From Quercus robur (lineage: Eukaryota > Streptophyta > Magnoliopsida > Fagales > Fagaceae), in contig NC_065541.1 of the NCBI RefSeq assembly GCF_932294415.1, positions 55,468,290 through 55,532,289 on the forward strand: a stretch of 64,000 nucleotides of DNA, in the 5' to 3' direction. The first letter of the stretch is position 1; each line of letters opens with the position of its first letter. Shown piece after piece: positions 12,584 to 24,662 of this stretch. Below the pieces are notes generated by a model. The model was given only the letters and a program-made list of their open reading frames with translations. It was not told where the DNA came from and did not search any database. Position numbers and translations under genes: made by a program.

Positions 12584-13172
12584 GAAATTATATATTTACA
12601 ATTTTCGCATCCTAAATTTTCTCTTTTTTTTTATGAACTTTTTTATTTTGTCTTTTTTGGTAATACGCGTGACAGTAGCTATTTGTTTGTATGCTAGGCA
12701 GTCCACGCAATTTTGAATTGACATTTTTATTTTCTATTTAATTATTTAATTTATTGATAGAACTTGAACCTAAGACTTGATTTATTTTCAACTCACTCAG
12801 TTACCACCTGAACTGAGACCCATATAGGCTCATTTATTTATATTTATGCAAAGCAAGTATAAAATTTAATTAAAAGCACTTCAACTCGAAATAACACAAC
12901 TCCAAAGCTGTTGAAAGTGATCGATTGGTATAGCTTATATTCATTGGTTTACTACTTTGCTTAAAAATAAGCTGAACAAAAATTACAGCTATAGTTTGAA
13001 AAATGTGAGACTTCTGTACATTCTTTTTTAAGATAAAAATTAAGCTAAACCAAACTGACAAATAAAATATATTAGTTGCTGTAATTATCTTAAATGATCA
13101 AGCATTAATCTATTTTAACAACTTACCTATGGTGCTGATGTTGGAGTTTTAAGTTGTATCTCACACTAAGTC

Positions 13173-16100
13173 TCACATCATTTTGATGCGCTTACAGTTT
13201 GAAGCAGAATTCCTAATACCTTTAGAGGTCACAGAATATGGTGCAGATGCTGATCGGAGGGAGGGTGACTTGTCAATGTATGCATATCGTTCATTGCCAT
13301 TCCAGTATAAAATGACTCGATTTGTGCACGAATGTGACCAGCTATCACCTGCCCAGCAAGATGAAACAACTCTTAAAAAAGGGCAAGTGGCAATGGGAAG
13401 TAAACTATTGACTATGCAAACTACGAATTCAGGAAGGTGGTGGGAGCTAAGTGAGAAAATACTTACCCAGTGCAAGAGTTAATTGAAATGAACCATCTAT
13501 ATACTTGGTGGTCACCTGATTCAACAAAACAACCTGCAGAAAATAACATAAAATATTAGAACAAGAAAAATAATGGTCAGATATTGCCGGTAAAGACCCT
13601 AATTACAAAAGTGAACCTGAGAAATACAAGTTGGTTCTATTGCATTCAAATCTCTACTTGAATTGGCAAAAGCAAGTTTGCCAAAAGTTTACAATGTTAA
13701 ATCCTACAAAGAGACCAAATTAATTCTTACCGCCAAACTAAAATCTTTTGCGAGTTTCATCAGCTTTAAAGCCATTCCGCTTAGTAATCGAGTCCTGAGG
13801 GCCATGTCATCAAAATCTTGGCGGAAGTGGAAAGTAACACTATCAACAATAACAATCTTTACCTGAAATAAATTTTAGTAATAAAAAAAATTAACACCAA
13901 AAACATATAAATTTATACACCAGCATGCAACCACTTCACACACAGACAAACACTAAAGCAAGGGACAAAATTAATAAGCTAATAAGAAGTACCCACATCT
14001 TTATGCTCTGAGATGAACTTGTCTAAGTAATTTATAAGAGCAATTTGCTCAGTGTAACTGCAGACTCGGAAATAGAATATGTTTTCCAAGATATTGTTGG
14101 GGTGCGTTTTAAGTTGGCAAGCTTGAAAATCCTTCCGCAAAAGGCCACCACATTCTGACATGTCTTCTATGCATGCTTCAGCAATTTGTAAAGCACGTTC
14201 GACCATGAAGCTGCCTTCTGTATCTAAGCTTCACAAAGTCAAAAATATGAAAAGCAGTTGGAGAAGTGCATCAAATGGTCAGTGAGGAACAGTTATGAAT
14301 TCAAGGAACTTACCTATATATATTGCCTTTCCTCCTAAGCCACCATAATCAACTGGAATTTGAACATTGATAGCAAGTTGAATCCTGTAAATTTAAGTAA
14401 ACATTAACTGCCAAAAAAATGCCCACAAGGAAAAAAGAATAATGATGATCCATACCCCAGCTGTGTTTTACCAATGCCTGGAACTCCACCTAAACAATAA
14501 AAACAACAAAAAACATCATCTCCTCACCAAAATAAAACTTGTCAAGTATTTATGCTAATAAACAAAGTGCAGAAAACATGTAAATCAATGATTATAACAA
14601 CATAGCATGTACTTTTTATTTTAATTTATTGAATTTTTTGGGGGGACGGGGAACAATGTTGCGTGGATCTCAATTAGGAAAAAAGAAAAACTAACCAATT
14701 TCAGTAACTTCTTTGCAATTTATTCCCCCACCAAGGATGTTATTCAGATCCTCACAAGATGTAGTGATGCGTGGAAACATCTCCTCCTCATGGAGCATAT
14801 CCCAAGCAGTTTGCGCACCTGCACAAAATGAAAAGAAAATAATAATAATAATAACTGTAGGTAGAAAGATTCCTAAATAGAAAGAAAATGGCAATCCAGT
14901 GAGACTTATAGCCTTGGCTCAATTTTCTTTTTTCATAGGGGGAGTGAAAGAGAGAAGAGAAGAGAAAGAAGAAGGGTTCAATAGATTATTTTACTAACCA
15001 AATTGATGATACTGAAACAAAAGTAGATCACTTCACAATAATAAAATTGCTTCAACCAAATTAGAAGGCTGCATGATTTCAACAAAGATTAATTTTCCAA
15101 GTCTCTCTTTCTTTCTCTTGGTAGAGAGATGAACAACGAGAAAATACAACCATTCTCAAAGTAATTTCCAATACAAAAGTACAAAATGATCAAGAAATGG
15201 CATCTCACTAAAAGTATAACCTAACTAAATTATTCACACAAGAGGACAGTAGATCTTATTACACTTGAATACACTAAGCAGAACTGAAAATAGTATAAAG
15301 TGTGCGTGCACTTGAGTGTGTAGCATTTTTGAATAAGAAGTTACATTATTTGTAAGAGATGACTGTAAACAAAGAAGGTACACAATTTGATATTGACACA
15401 ATAGAATGCTATATTGGCAAGTATAGAGATTCAACCATATAGCATGCTATGTTGACAAGTATCAAGATTTGGGCTAGCAGAGAGCATCTTCAGGGAGCAC
15501 AACATAAGTGTCCTGTATGATGGTATCACAGTGTCTGAGGTCTCTCATTAAAACTTCCTAAGATTGTTCCAGAAAAGTCTTCAATTTTTTAAATGAAAGA
15601 CTTAAATAATGACATATGATGGAGAGAATACATACCATTAACAGTACCACAACCTCCTGCTGACCCATCCAACCTATGACTATGTGATGCAACCCTCATA
15701 ATTTCAGCAGCCTCATTATCCGAAATTTTTAGATCTGTCTTAGAAAAAAGAAATGTTAGAATACATTAATCTAACACATTAAAGAAATGGAGGAAGCTGA
15801 TTCATGTGAGAAAAACACAGACATGACATTTAAAGCTAGCACAAAAGTAACAAAGAAAACTATCAGGGTGATTCCTAAATGAATTTATTGAGAGAATATG
15901 GTTTACTTTAAGCAAATGGAAAAATATGGTGATCAATTCTAATTACAAAGGGTCTGTTATTGTCTTGGATGGAAGCAGTCTTTTATGTATAAATAAATAA
16001 ATAAATATATATATATATATATAAAATTTATTGATAAAGAAACAAGAACTCTATGTTCACAATGATGAACACAAAGTATCTAAAACAATTACAACCAAAT

Positions 16101-17503
16101 CAAAATGAGAAACTAAACGAGTGCTGGGAAATCAATAATAGAAGTACAATGTGTAAAATCCCAACCTCGAGACCAATCAAATAGGGTCCTAATTAGCAAG
16201 GACTTCAAATAATCAAAAGGTCTCTCAACATCCTCAAAAGTGCGGCCATTTCATTCCTTCCACACTAACCACATCAGATACCCTGGCACCAAATTCCAAA
16301 CATTCGAGGAATGTTTCCCCAACCAGTTTTGACAACCAAACAGAAGAGAGATGACCCTCTCCAGCATCACTCATTGAACCCTAAACATCTAAAACACTAC
16401 ACTCGATAGCGCAAGAGCAAACTCACAATGTAGCAAAAGATGATCCACCGATTCCTCACAACACCGACACGTACAACACCGGTTGACTAGGGTAAAACCC
16501 CTCTTAACAAGATTATCAATTGTGAGAATCCAACCCCACACTGCTGTCCACAAAACAAAACAAAAAGACACCATCTTACGGGCCTTAACACCCCAAATTC
16601 TCTTCCAAGGAAAAGAAATAGTGAGGGAACCACAAATAATATAGTGGGGGCCTTAACATGTCTTGGATGGAAACAATCTACTGTGCCAGCATAGTGAAAC
16701 TGAAACTCCAGTAACTGTGGCCTCCTCTTCTCTTCGAACCCACAAAACATGAAATATTAAGTTGGGTGTGCAGACTATATAATTGGCAATGTTAGTATCT
16801 TCTATATTTAAAAATATTAGTATTGGCATAGGATTCAATTTATGGGTTAGTGCCCAATTATGTTATATCAATTCTTCAAGTTCTTACGGTTCGAGTTAAC
16901 TCAACTAGTAAAATATCTAGTCATTGAACAAGGGACTTAGTATTTAATCCTACTAACTCAAAAAAGAAACCCAATGGCGTTTAAATCCTATTGTATCTAT
17001 CCCAAAAAATTTCTTCAAGTTTCTTTTCTTTTTCTCCACACGAGACTTCTATTCACACGAATCACACGCGAATATCCAACCATACTAAAATTACTTTATG
17101 CAATGTTATTTGGTCAATTAACTGTAGTAACAAGTAGCCAATAATCTCAAAAGAAATATAAATATCTGGTTCTGCAACTGGGTTCTATTAAATCATAAAT
17201 TAGAACCCGTGAACTAAACTTTACAGGAACAAACTGAGAGAATAATTACATCAAACACTTAGCGAGGTGCATCAGTAACTGGTAAGAGACCAAAAGCGAG
17301 TCAAAGCCAGAAATTTTGATATGAAGATCAACAATATCACACATACAAAAAATGACCATTTTTCCAAAAAAGCAAAAGAGAAAGATGTAACCTCTGGCAA
17401 GGTGGGAGGGAGAGAGCGAAGAAAAAGAAGAGAGAGTTGTATAGCCTGCTGCTATCAGTTTGCCTCTCTGTGATGCTGATATGGGCAACCGACCCACTTC
17501 CAT
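13173..17503 (-). CDS. RAD51C: RAD51C recombinase paralogue (9 exons; frame broken in exon 5)
   Basis: RecA/RAD51-family ATPase acting in homologous recombination, meiotic repair and Holliday-junction processing (CX3 and BCDX2 complexes in other eukaryotes). Exons on the minus strand are 17503-17392, 15734-15636, 14818-14696, 14489-14456, 14385-14314, 14223-13997, 13862-13731, 13533-13467 and 13348-13173. The N-terminus [17 protein letters not shown] and the Walker A GVPGIGKT (residues 113-120) match plant RAD51C. The Walker B strand VKIVIVDS starts exon 7. Without the anomaly the product is 346 residues, near the ~360 expected. Exon 5 is 72 bases where splice phase demands 71: a GGG at 14339-14341 replaces the expected GG in the codons for a Gly-Gly-Leu-Gly-Gly stretch. 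As written the frame ends within ~25 codons, after about residue 138. Either a base-call or assembly error or a real null allele. Intron 1 carries an L1 tail and a SINE. Confidence 0.93.
15982..16658 (-). mobile_element. 5'-truncated L1 LINE with 21-bp target duplications
   Basis: Read on the minus strand this segment encodes pieces of the reverse-transcriptase zinc-binding (zf-RVT) region of plant L1 elements: a stretch starting [17 protein letters not shown], a [15 protein letters not shown] zinc-ligand motif, and a tail resembling [21 protein letters not shown]. An A/T-rich tail of TATA and TTTA units closes the 3' end. Flanks are near-identical 21-bp repeats at 15961-15981 and 16659-16679 (two mismatches), so the insertion borders are well defined. 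The reading frame has stops and shifts, and only the 3' end of the element is present. It lies within RAD51C intron 1 in the same orientation as the gene. Confidence 0.85.
16893..17010 (+). mobile_element. tRNA-derived SINE, degenerate
   Basis: The segment begins with a box-A-like stretch (AGTTAACTCAACTAGTAAA), followed about 30 bases later by a degraded box B (GGACTTAGTATTTAATCC) and a conserved-looking body about an 'ATTGGTGT'-type tail region. The layout fits a common dicot tRNA-derived SINE family. Ends and target duplications are not sharp. It lies in RAD51C intron 1, opposite to the gene. Confidence 0.55.
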
Positions 17504-20121
17504 TTTCACTCTTTTGATTGAAAGCTCGCTCTCACAAAGAAACAGTGTTTGGATTTGAGAGAGAGAGAGAGAGAGAGTGTGTGTGTGTAGAATTTGCGAG
17601 CTCACTGAGTTGTGGCGCTTAAAAGTTAAAACCACTTTATAGTGTTGAAATGCGGGAAAGTCTTGTTTGGCTGGGGGGATTTAAAATTTAACTTATCCGT
17701 TTTATTTTATTTCCTCCAAAAGTATTTCTTCAAAATATAAATAAAATGTCCATACTATTTTTTATCTCTTTATAAATTTTCAATATAATGTAATAGTTCA
17801 ATCAAAAGAAAAAATTATATGTAATATATATAATGTAATAGCGAGATCATATTTTATGAAAGGAACACTTTATATAATATTATTACCTTATTAAATAATA
17901 TAAATTCTCAGATTTAAAATTTAAAATATTTCTTTTGTGATAGTAAGAAACTTTATTAACAAAACTAGTTGAAACTCACAAAGGAAGAGGAGACCAATAG
18001 TTTGGAAAAACCTTTTTCATCTTTTTCATTTTTTACCACTACCTAGGACCTACTATGTTTTTCAGAAAATTTACAAAATTGGAAATCAAAATGCTCTTGA
18101 CCATTTTTCAGTAACATTCGCGGGAAAGCTCTTTTATATAGTCCTTAAAAATCAAAATATAACACATGTAGATAATCAGATTAGGACCAAAATAGAATTT
18201 CCTATTTTGACTTCCTATACCATGCTCTGGTCAGCATTCGCAAGGATGGTTTTGGACGTATGCAAATTCAGTATTCTCTCATATTTCTACTATTTTGAGT
18301 TTGCTCAGATACCGAACCAAACTTAATTTAATTCTTTTAGTGAATGAAGTACTGATAAGACTTGATTGTCATTGTTCTAGCACTTGAGCAAGTTGAATGC
18401 GCTGCTCACCATAACAAAAATAGTACATTATAGATAAAAAATTTCAATCGAACTTAGATTCTTAGGGAGCGTTTGGTTTGCATAATGTTCTATTCTTGTA
18501 ATATTAGATTCAAGAAATCCGAAGAATATAACATTATAATGTTTGTTTCATTAGTTACATTCTCATCACAATCAGTATGTTGACAAGGGCTAAACTCCGC
18601 ATTCAAGCTCAGTTGGCTTTGGATTCAGTTCTAATTTCAGCTAGGGAGTGGAATATGGACCGTTGAACTGCAGATCAGTGCGGTGAAGTATGCTATGGTC
18701 CAAACAAAAATAAAAAATAAAAACACATTAACATATTTTCAGCAAAAACATTTGCAGTTCATCACGTTTTGTATTGCCGGCTTCATATTTTGTCTTCTTA
18801 GTTCTTCAGGATATGTAAATAACTAGATGTAAAAGACATTTGATAAGCAATAATTGTTAGCTATCAGTGAGTGACCACTGTTCCACTTTGAGGGTAGAGT
18901 GAACTGAAGTCTGCAGTTTGCTTTTATCAAATCAACATCACATAAAAATGATTTTATGATGAGAAATCCTTAACATATATAATAACATCTTAAAGAAATT
19001 CTGTACTGGGTATGCTATGTGAACAAAGGATTGTTAAATCATAAAGATCATTAAGCTCAAAATGAGGAAATCTAATGGTTTACAGAACTGGAAATTCAAA
19101 ACCTAAAGTGCAATTAAGGAACTTGGGAGAAACCATTTTATACTGAAAAAATGAGCCCAATATGCTTATTTTCGCAACCAGTTGGAACTTGAACCACACT
19201 GCTGCATCGGTTTTTTTTGGAAACTGGGGTCCGGAAGGTTTTAGATAAAAGAAGCTCTACAGTCCCCCACTGCAGAGACTGATGAATTCATAAAGCTCTT
19301 CAAATAGTTCACAGGCAGGACTGGAAGCCCTGGAATAGGATGTTGAAAACCTAAAACCTGAAAATTAGATTACATGGTTTTTGAAATGAGATTTTATCAT
19401 AAAGATATATACCATCAAGGGTGCCCAAAAAGGTTAGAAACAGAAACAAAAGGCAAATAAAAAGCAAAACAAAGCAATTAATAATATTTAAGAATATGAT
19501 GTCCTACAGATTAGACCAAATATAATGTCAACATGCCTTTAGACTGGATAATAGTACAGTTACTTCACAAGAAATTTAGAGAGCCTGAGATCTACCAGAT
19601 ACTAAACTGATCCAGTAAAACCTAAGCTTTAAAGTCAGTCAGGGAACTTAATGGAACAAATGACAACAAATCTTCCAACATTAAAAGAAAAGAAGAAAGT
19701 TAATCACTGAAGGCAAAGAAAAATTGTGTAGTCAATAGACTAGACACTTCTATCAGTAAAGGATAATTTTTCACAATTACAAAGGAAGTTTAGAGAGAAA
19801 GAAGTTGGTAAATGAATGGTTGAGAAAACAATTGACAAGAGCCTTACAGATTGTATTCTAAAAACTAAACCAGGGTACAAAGTAACCGATCATTCATAGG
19901 ACCAGGACTCCCAATGGTTCAGTTCAGCCCATGTTCACTTTGATAAAAAATACAAAACAAGCTAGTCAACATTTTAAGCAAATCTTGAATCAAAGAATAC
20001 TTGGAAGGGAAAAAGACAATGGGCAACTCTCAAATGAATCATATAAAAATAAAATAGAGATACAGAACAGCAGTTTATCCAGACAACCACACGTACGTGC
20101 TCTCTTTTACCTTCCCATTCA
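17504..20121. other. Intergenic DNA between RAD51C and MTQ2
   Basis: The first ~100 bases are the RAD51C leader on the minus strand, with CT and CA runs. The rest is AT-rich. A phrase AGGGAGCGTTTGGTTTGC at 18475 looks like one end of a Harbinger-type MITE whose partner was not found. The segment at ~19240-19365 has a coding-like minus-strand frame (see findings). The part near 20121 should hold the MTQ2 3' untranslated region. Confidence 0.55.
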
Positions 20122-20898
20122 TTAGCTACTGTGGTTGCTGTTGCTTCTCCAGGATGACAATAGAGGAAACTGTGAGAACAGGGACTCCATAACCCCCCTT
20201 GCAGGAGCAGTCTTATTCGGCGTCACCATTTGCTTTCCATCTTCTTGAGCATCAAGATACCGCCAGAACTTGATAACATGGAGACTCTCTTCTTCTGTTG
20301 ATCTCTGGACTACAATTCTAGAAGCATATCCCCTCTCTCTCATTTGAAGGCATATCTCTGAGGGATTGTTACATGTAAGTGTGACCATGTACAACCAACC
20401 CTTGTCTGACAATAGATTGTCAGCAATTGGCAATATCCTATCAATAACGCTCCGGCCATTCTCCCCTCCTGCCCAAGATGAGGCAATCCCTTCACGACCT
20501 ACTTCATCTTCAGGGGTTGGCACATACGGTGGGTTCACAACCATTACATCAACCAATCCAGCCAGACGCTTCTCCAGTCCTAACGCGATGTCAGTGTTTA
20601 TCAACTCTGCGTGAACACCATGTGCTTCTAGAGTCTCGCTGGTCACCCTCACAGCATGAGGGTTGGTATCAGTAGCAATATAGTGGACCCCAGGAGCCTC
20701 CTGTCCTAGAATGAGAGCTAGAGAAGTAATAATATAACCACTACCACAACCCACTTCCAAGCACAACGTAGGATGATGCTCTAACAGGTGATTCCTATCA
20801 GCCAGGAGCGCATCAACTAGCGCAAATGAATCATCACACGGTTCATAAACCTCGGGATGTGAACTCACAAGGCGGATTTGGGCTATTCTGAAGGGCAT
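20122..20898 (-). CDS. MTQ2: HEMK2/MTQ2-type release-factor glutamine methyltransferase (intronless)
   Basis: S-adenosylmethionine-dependent N5-glutamine methyltransferase of the N6AMT1/HEMK2 family. Its known substrate is the GGQ loop of the cytosolic release factor eRF1, acting with the partner TRM112. The single open frame of 258 residues starts MPFRIAQIRLVSSHPEVYEP. It holds the SAM-binding LEVGCGSGYI (motif I), an acidic ATDTNPHAVRVT (motif II) and the catalytic NPPYVPTP signature that binds the methylated amide. Length and C-terminus (SLFSQFPLLSSWR) resemble plant MTQ2 proteins. The codon frame is intact. The ATG is the first in frame and aligns with known plant starts. The human protein also methylates histone H4 and was once proposed as a DNA methylase. 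The release-factor role is inferred from family. Confidence 0.95.
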   Translation of the reverse strand: MPFRIAQIRLVSSHPEVYEPCDDSFALVDALLADRNHLLEHHPTLCLEVGCGSGYIITSLALILGQEAPGVHYIATDTNPHAVRVTSETLEAHGVHAELINTDIALGLEKRLAGLVDVMVVNPPYVPTPEDEVGREGIASSWAGGENGRSVIDRILPIADNLLSDKGWLYMVTLTCNNPSEICLQMRERGYASRIVVQRSTEEESLHVIKFWRYLDAQEDGKQMVTPNKTAPARGVMESLFSQFPLLSSWRSNSNHSS

Positions 20899-21174
20899 CT
20901 TGTAAAGGACTAATAGAAACTATTGTTTGTGCTGAAAGTACTCCTACCAGTTATTGTTCCATTGTTTATCTTTGCTGGCTCTAATTGTAGCTAACTGTTC
21001 TCCATATAAAAAAGGAAAACCCACATATTAGCTTTATACTAAGAAAAAAACTAGGCAGAAATTAGAATGAAACAATTACAATTACTGTCCCAGATCATAT
21101 TTCTTGGTGATCATTCATAGATGACATGATCCAAACAATGATCATATTAAATTCATTGGTTCATAATTAATAAA

Positions 21175-24100
21175 GTGACTTGGCCCTTCCCTTAGGCGAG
21201 TTAGGCAATTGCCTAAGGCCCCCAAGTCCCAAAATTTTAGAAAAGAACCAACCGGGTAGTAGAGGATTTAGTTTCAAATGAATTACAAAAATAATCTGGC
21301 ACATCCTTTTAACCAAAAAAACAAAAATTTTGGTAAATCCTATTAAACATTGGTTCTAAACAAAATCATTCACCAAAAAAAAAAACAGATAAACTACAAA
21401 TCCGGTCTAAGAGATTAACCAAAAAACAATCACAAATCAAAACAAATAAATCCACTCAAAACCCTAAAAATTTTACCTTTCACTCTAGTCTGTGCTCTCC
21501 GCCTCTCTCTGATTCTCTGCTCTCCGCCTCTCTCAAGTCTCAACTGCTCACCTCACTGTATCAGGTTCTGAGGTTCAGGAATCAGGTATAAAATTATAAT
21601 AAATATTTGGGCACAGGGCACTCCATTTTATTTGTTAGAGAACTTAAGATAACTTTGTTTATTTGGGCCCTCCCTGTACCTGGCTGGTTTTGTAACTTTG
21701 TTTATCACTTATCAGTTTATCATTATGGCTGGCTGGACCCTCCCTGGACTGGGCATTAAGTTAAGGTTTTTTTTTTTTTTTTTTTTTGGTGGGTGGGTCT
21801 TATTAATAAGTCTTGTGTCAATGTTATGGTTGTGTTTAAATTTTTGTTATGTTTGTGCTTAATTGGTTGAAATTTCTAAAAAATTGTTATTATTTAGTGA
21901 AACTACAACAATACTTTTTGTACTGGCTTCTGAGCACGCGCTCATAGGCTCTTCTATTTTTTGGATAAAGGTTAATTTTGAACATTTATTATAATTTGGG
22001 ATTACTTTATTTTCCAATCACAAAAAAAATCTAGGGGTGTGATGAAAAAATTAAAAATATCACAAAATCTAGCAGGTGAAATAATTTTTTCATCACACCC
22101 CTAGATTTTTTTTTGTGATTGGAAAATAAAGTAATCTCAAATTATAATAAATGCTCAAAATTAACCCTTACCCAAAAAATAGAAGAGCCTCTGAGCACGC
22201 GCGTGAGCTCGTGCTCAGAAGCTAGTATTCCGTAATTATTATCATTTTTTGCCAATTTTGTTTATGTATTAATCAACGTGTTATTAATTGGAAGATGATG
22301 CTATAATTTAGTATTAACCTATAGGGGGAGGAAAAAAAGATCCATTGAATAAATCTTATAAATAGTGCATATAATGAAAATGCATAATGAAATCATAACA
22401 ATAAAACTACTTACAAAATACATGTGGTGACCAACGAAATATTTAACCAAAAAAAAAAAAAATGTTATATGTGTAATATCAATCATTCACAAATGTGTAA
22501 TATTAATGGACAAACATGTAAACTTCAACTGGGTATAAATAGAAAATTATAACATTAAAACCAAAAAATAAAAAAGAGCCTCATCACACGTGCTCCTATA
22601 TATCATCCAAATTTTGTGTTGCTTCTAATGTGAATGTTAATAGATAAATTTTGAAAACCTTAATATAATTAGAATTTGAAAATGTAGAAGATTGTTCAAA
22701 TTGGGTTTGTGATTGAAAAATATAAAGCAACAGTTCAATATTGTCACGTACTTCATTTTTAGATCTCTCTGTTAAAGTGGCCCAACTTCCTAACAAAAAT
22801 TACCCTGTAACATATGGAGAATCCTGAAGAATGAGGGGTCCTAGTTAACTTGTTAAAGAACATCGGTAGCATAAAATCTTGTTTTTTTTTTTTTTTTTTT
22901 TAATTAAAAAAAAAATCACCCACCATACATATGCAGAAGTCAAAATTTCCAAAATAAACATGCAAAGGTAAACAGAAGCAAAGATATAAGATTAGGAATT
23001 GACAAATAAATAATTTCCCTTTTCATTTGAAAAATAAAATAAAATAAAAATGAAAGAAGGGAACACCATAGGTACATTGTAATTACACATTCAAAAAATA
23101 ATTCAATTATTTGATTGTTGCTTTCCATGATTCAAATGTAATTACACATTCAAAATTAAGTGGCTCAAATGTGAAACATGAGTAAGAAAAGGAAATGTAA
23201 AAGTTTGGTAACTTTTTCATAAAATCTTGGGGTTCATGCAATCTTAACACTTTCGTTTGGCTATAATCTAAAATCCTAGATTGGCATCAGTCATCGATCT
23301 ATCAAGGGCGCTTTATAGTGCTTTCAGTTGAAACACATATCTACAAACCACAATGTGAATGGAATAAGGATGTTATTATCTTTCTCAAGAGTTTTTGGTC
23401 CAAACAAAGTAAAAGAAAATTTTTGACAGAAAATTTGAATAGATTGAACCGTGCAAACATACCTTTTAGTACATGTTTCCCAATAGTGATAATGCCCATT
23501 CATCCTCATCCACCAATTTGAAGCCAAAATCCTTTCATTCAAAATGGCATGCAAAACGTATTAGATCAAATTAGACTCCATAAAATTATTTCATAAAAGT
23601 AGAAGGAACAAAAGCAAATATCATAGGAAATAGGAATGAGATCAAACTTGCCAGCACTCTTGAAAGTATAAGAGATTTCGCAAATTGACGGAGGAAATGA
23701 CAGACTCTTGAAATCAACATCATTAACAATTTAAACGATGCAATTAGAATGGAGATGGTAATGAGAGTTAAAAAAAAAAAAAAAAAAACACCTGAAAAAG
23801 AACGTGAAAACGTGAAACATGGGAAATAGAGAAGTTTGAATAATAGACTCTCTTTTTTTTAATAAAGGTAATTGAATTTTTTTTTTTTTTTTGCAATAAC
23901 GGCAGATGTGTGTGTTTTTTATTTTTTATTTTTATCAATTATAATGGCAGATATATTTACAAACAAACGTGTGTTTGTTTTATTTATTTATTTTTTTTTT
24001 ATAAATGGATTTGAAAACCATAAAAAAAGTGGTCCTATTTTGTAGGCAATGTTTTAGTACAAGTTAAACATATATTTTTACCGGACTATCCTTTACTTTT

Positions 24101-24662
24101 GTCTCTACTTAAACATAGGCTGTAGAGGTATTTTGGAACAAAAAAAAAATATAGTCCAAACAAGTGTAACCCCTTAAATTGTAGTATAGATAAATCGGGT
24201 TTTATTTCTCATTTACTCTACACTTGAAAGTTATTTATTTTTTTATTTTTAGTCTTTATAAATATATTGTTTGATTAGAAATGTCTACTAGAAAATATGC
24301 ATTTGGATATGAAAAACTTAAAAAAGAAAAAAAAAAGAATAAAAATTAATTGAGTCTAAAAAATGATCAATGGATAAATTTGTTATTAGTAATAAACAAA
24401 ATATAACACAAAATTTAGATGAAAATATCACAAATGAGCAAGAAATTCACCAAAATAATTTAGAAGAAAATGGTGTTCAATTTTGCAATACAACAAATCT
24501 TGATAATGAATTTCAAAATAATTTAGAAGAAAATGAAAATAATGATGAAAAACATAATATAAAAATATTAAATAAACATTAATTTAATTAATATATAAGT
24601 ATAAAAAAGACCCCATTTTTAGTTCTCACTTTAGGCCCCAAAATGTCTAGGGCCGACCTTGT
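21175..24662 (+). mobile_element. Probable non-autonomous hAT transposon
   Basis: The left part carries CCTTAGGCGAGTTAGGCAAT then TGCCTAAGGCCCCCAAG, and the right end AGGCCCCAAAATGTCTAGGG CCGACCTTG, phrases found at the ends of a large dicot hAT family. Just inside the right end (24281-24582) lies the N-terminus of its TTF-zinc-finger/hAT transposase: MSTRKYAFGYEKLKKEKK, then after a stop DKFVISNKQNITQNLDEN. The catalytic region is absent, so the element is internally deleted. The 8-bp duplication could not be fixed, so borders are ±10 bp. A foldback element (21923-22225) is nested inside. Confidence 0.55.
21923..22225. mobile_element. 303-bp foldback MITE with TA duplication
   Basis: Ends are CTGGCTTCTGAGCACG and, reversed, CTAGCTTCTGAGCACG. 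The arms, ~125 bp each, are almost fully complementary (for example CTAGGGGTGTGATGAAAAAA on both). TA flanks it at 21921-21922 and 22226-22227. The TA target and long arms fit a Tc1/mariner-like foldback MITE, though the terminal sequence is not the classical Stowaway one. The right arm has extra bases (GCGCGTGAGCTC) absent on the left. Confidence 0.8.

Larger units (their letters stand above)
10088..13172. other. AT-rich intergenic DNA between transketolase and RAD51C
   Basis: Besides the inverted-repeat elements at 12240-12583, nothing coding was found. Short open frames here are AT-rich and match no family. A GGTTGTGGTTGTGGTTG run lies at 10365-10381. Confidence 0.6.

Noticed and set aside
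13183-13482. Plus-strand frame opposite the last RAD51C exon
   Set aside because: Antisense shadow; the minus-strand reading continues RAD51C in phase.
17504-17635. Upstream in-frame ATG extending RAD51C by 44 residues
   Set aside because: The extension is translated CT/CA-repeat leader (HTLSLSLSQ), while the MEVG start matches plant RAD51C.
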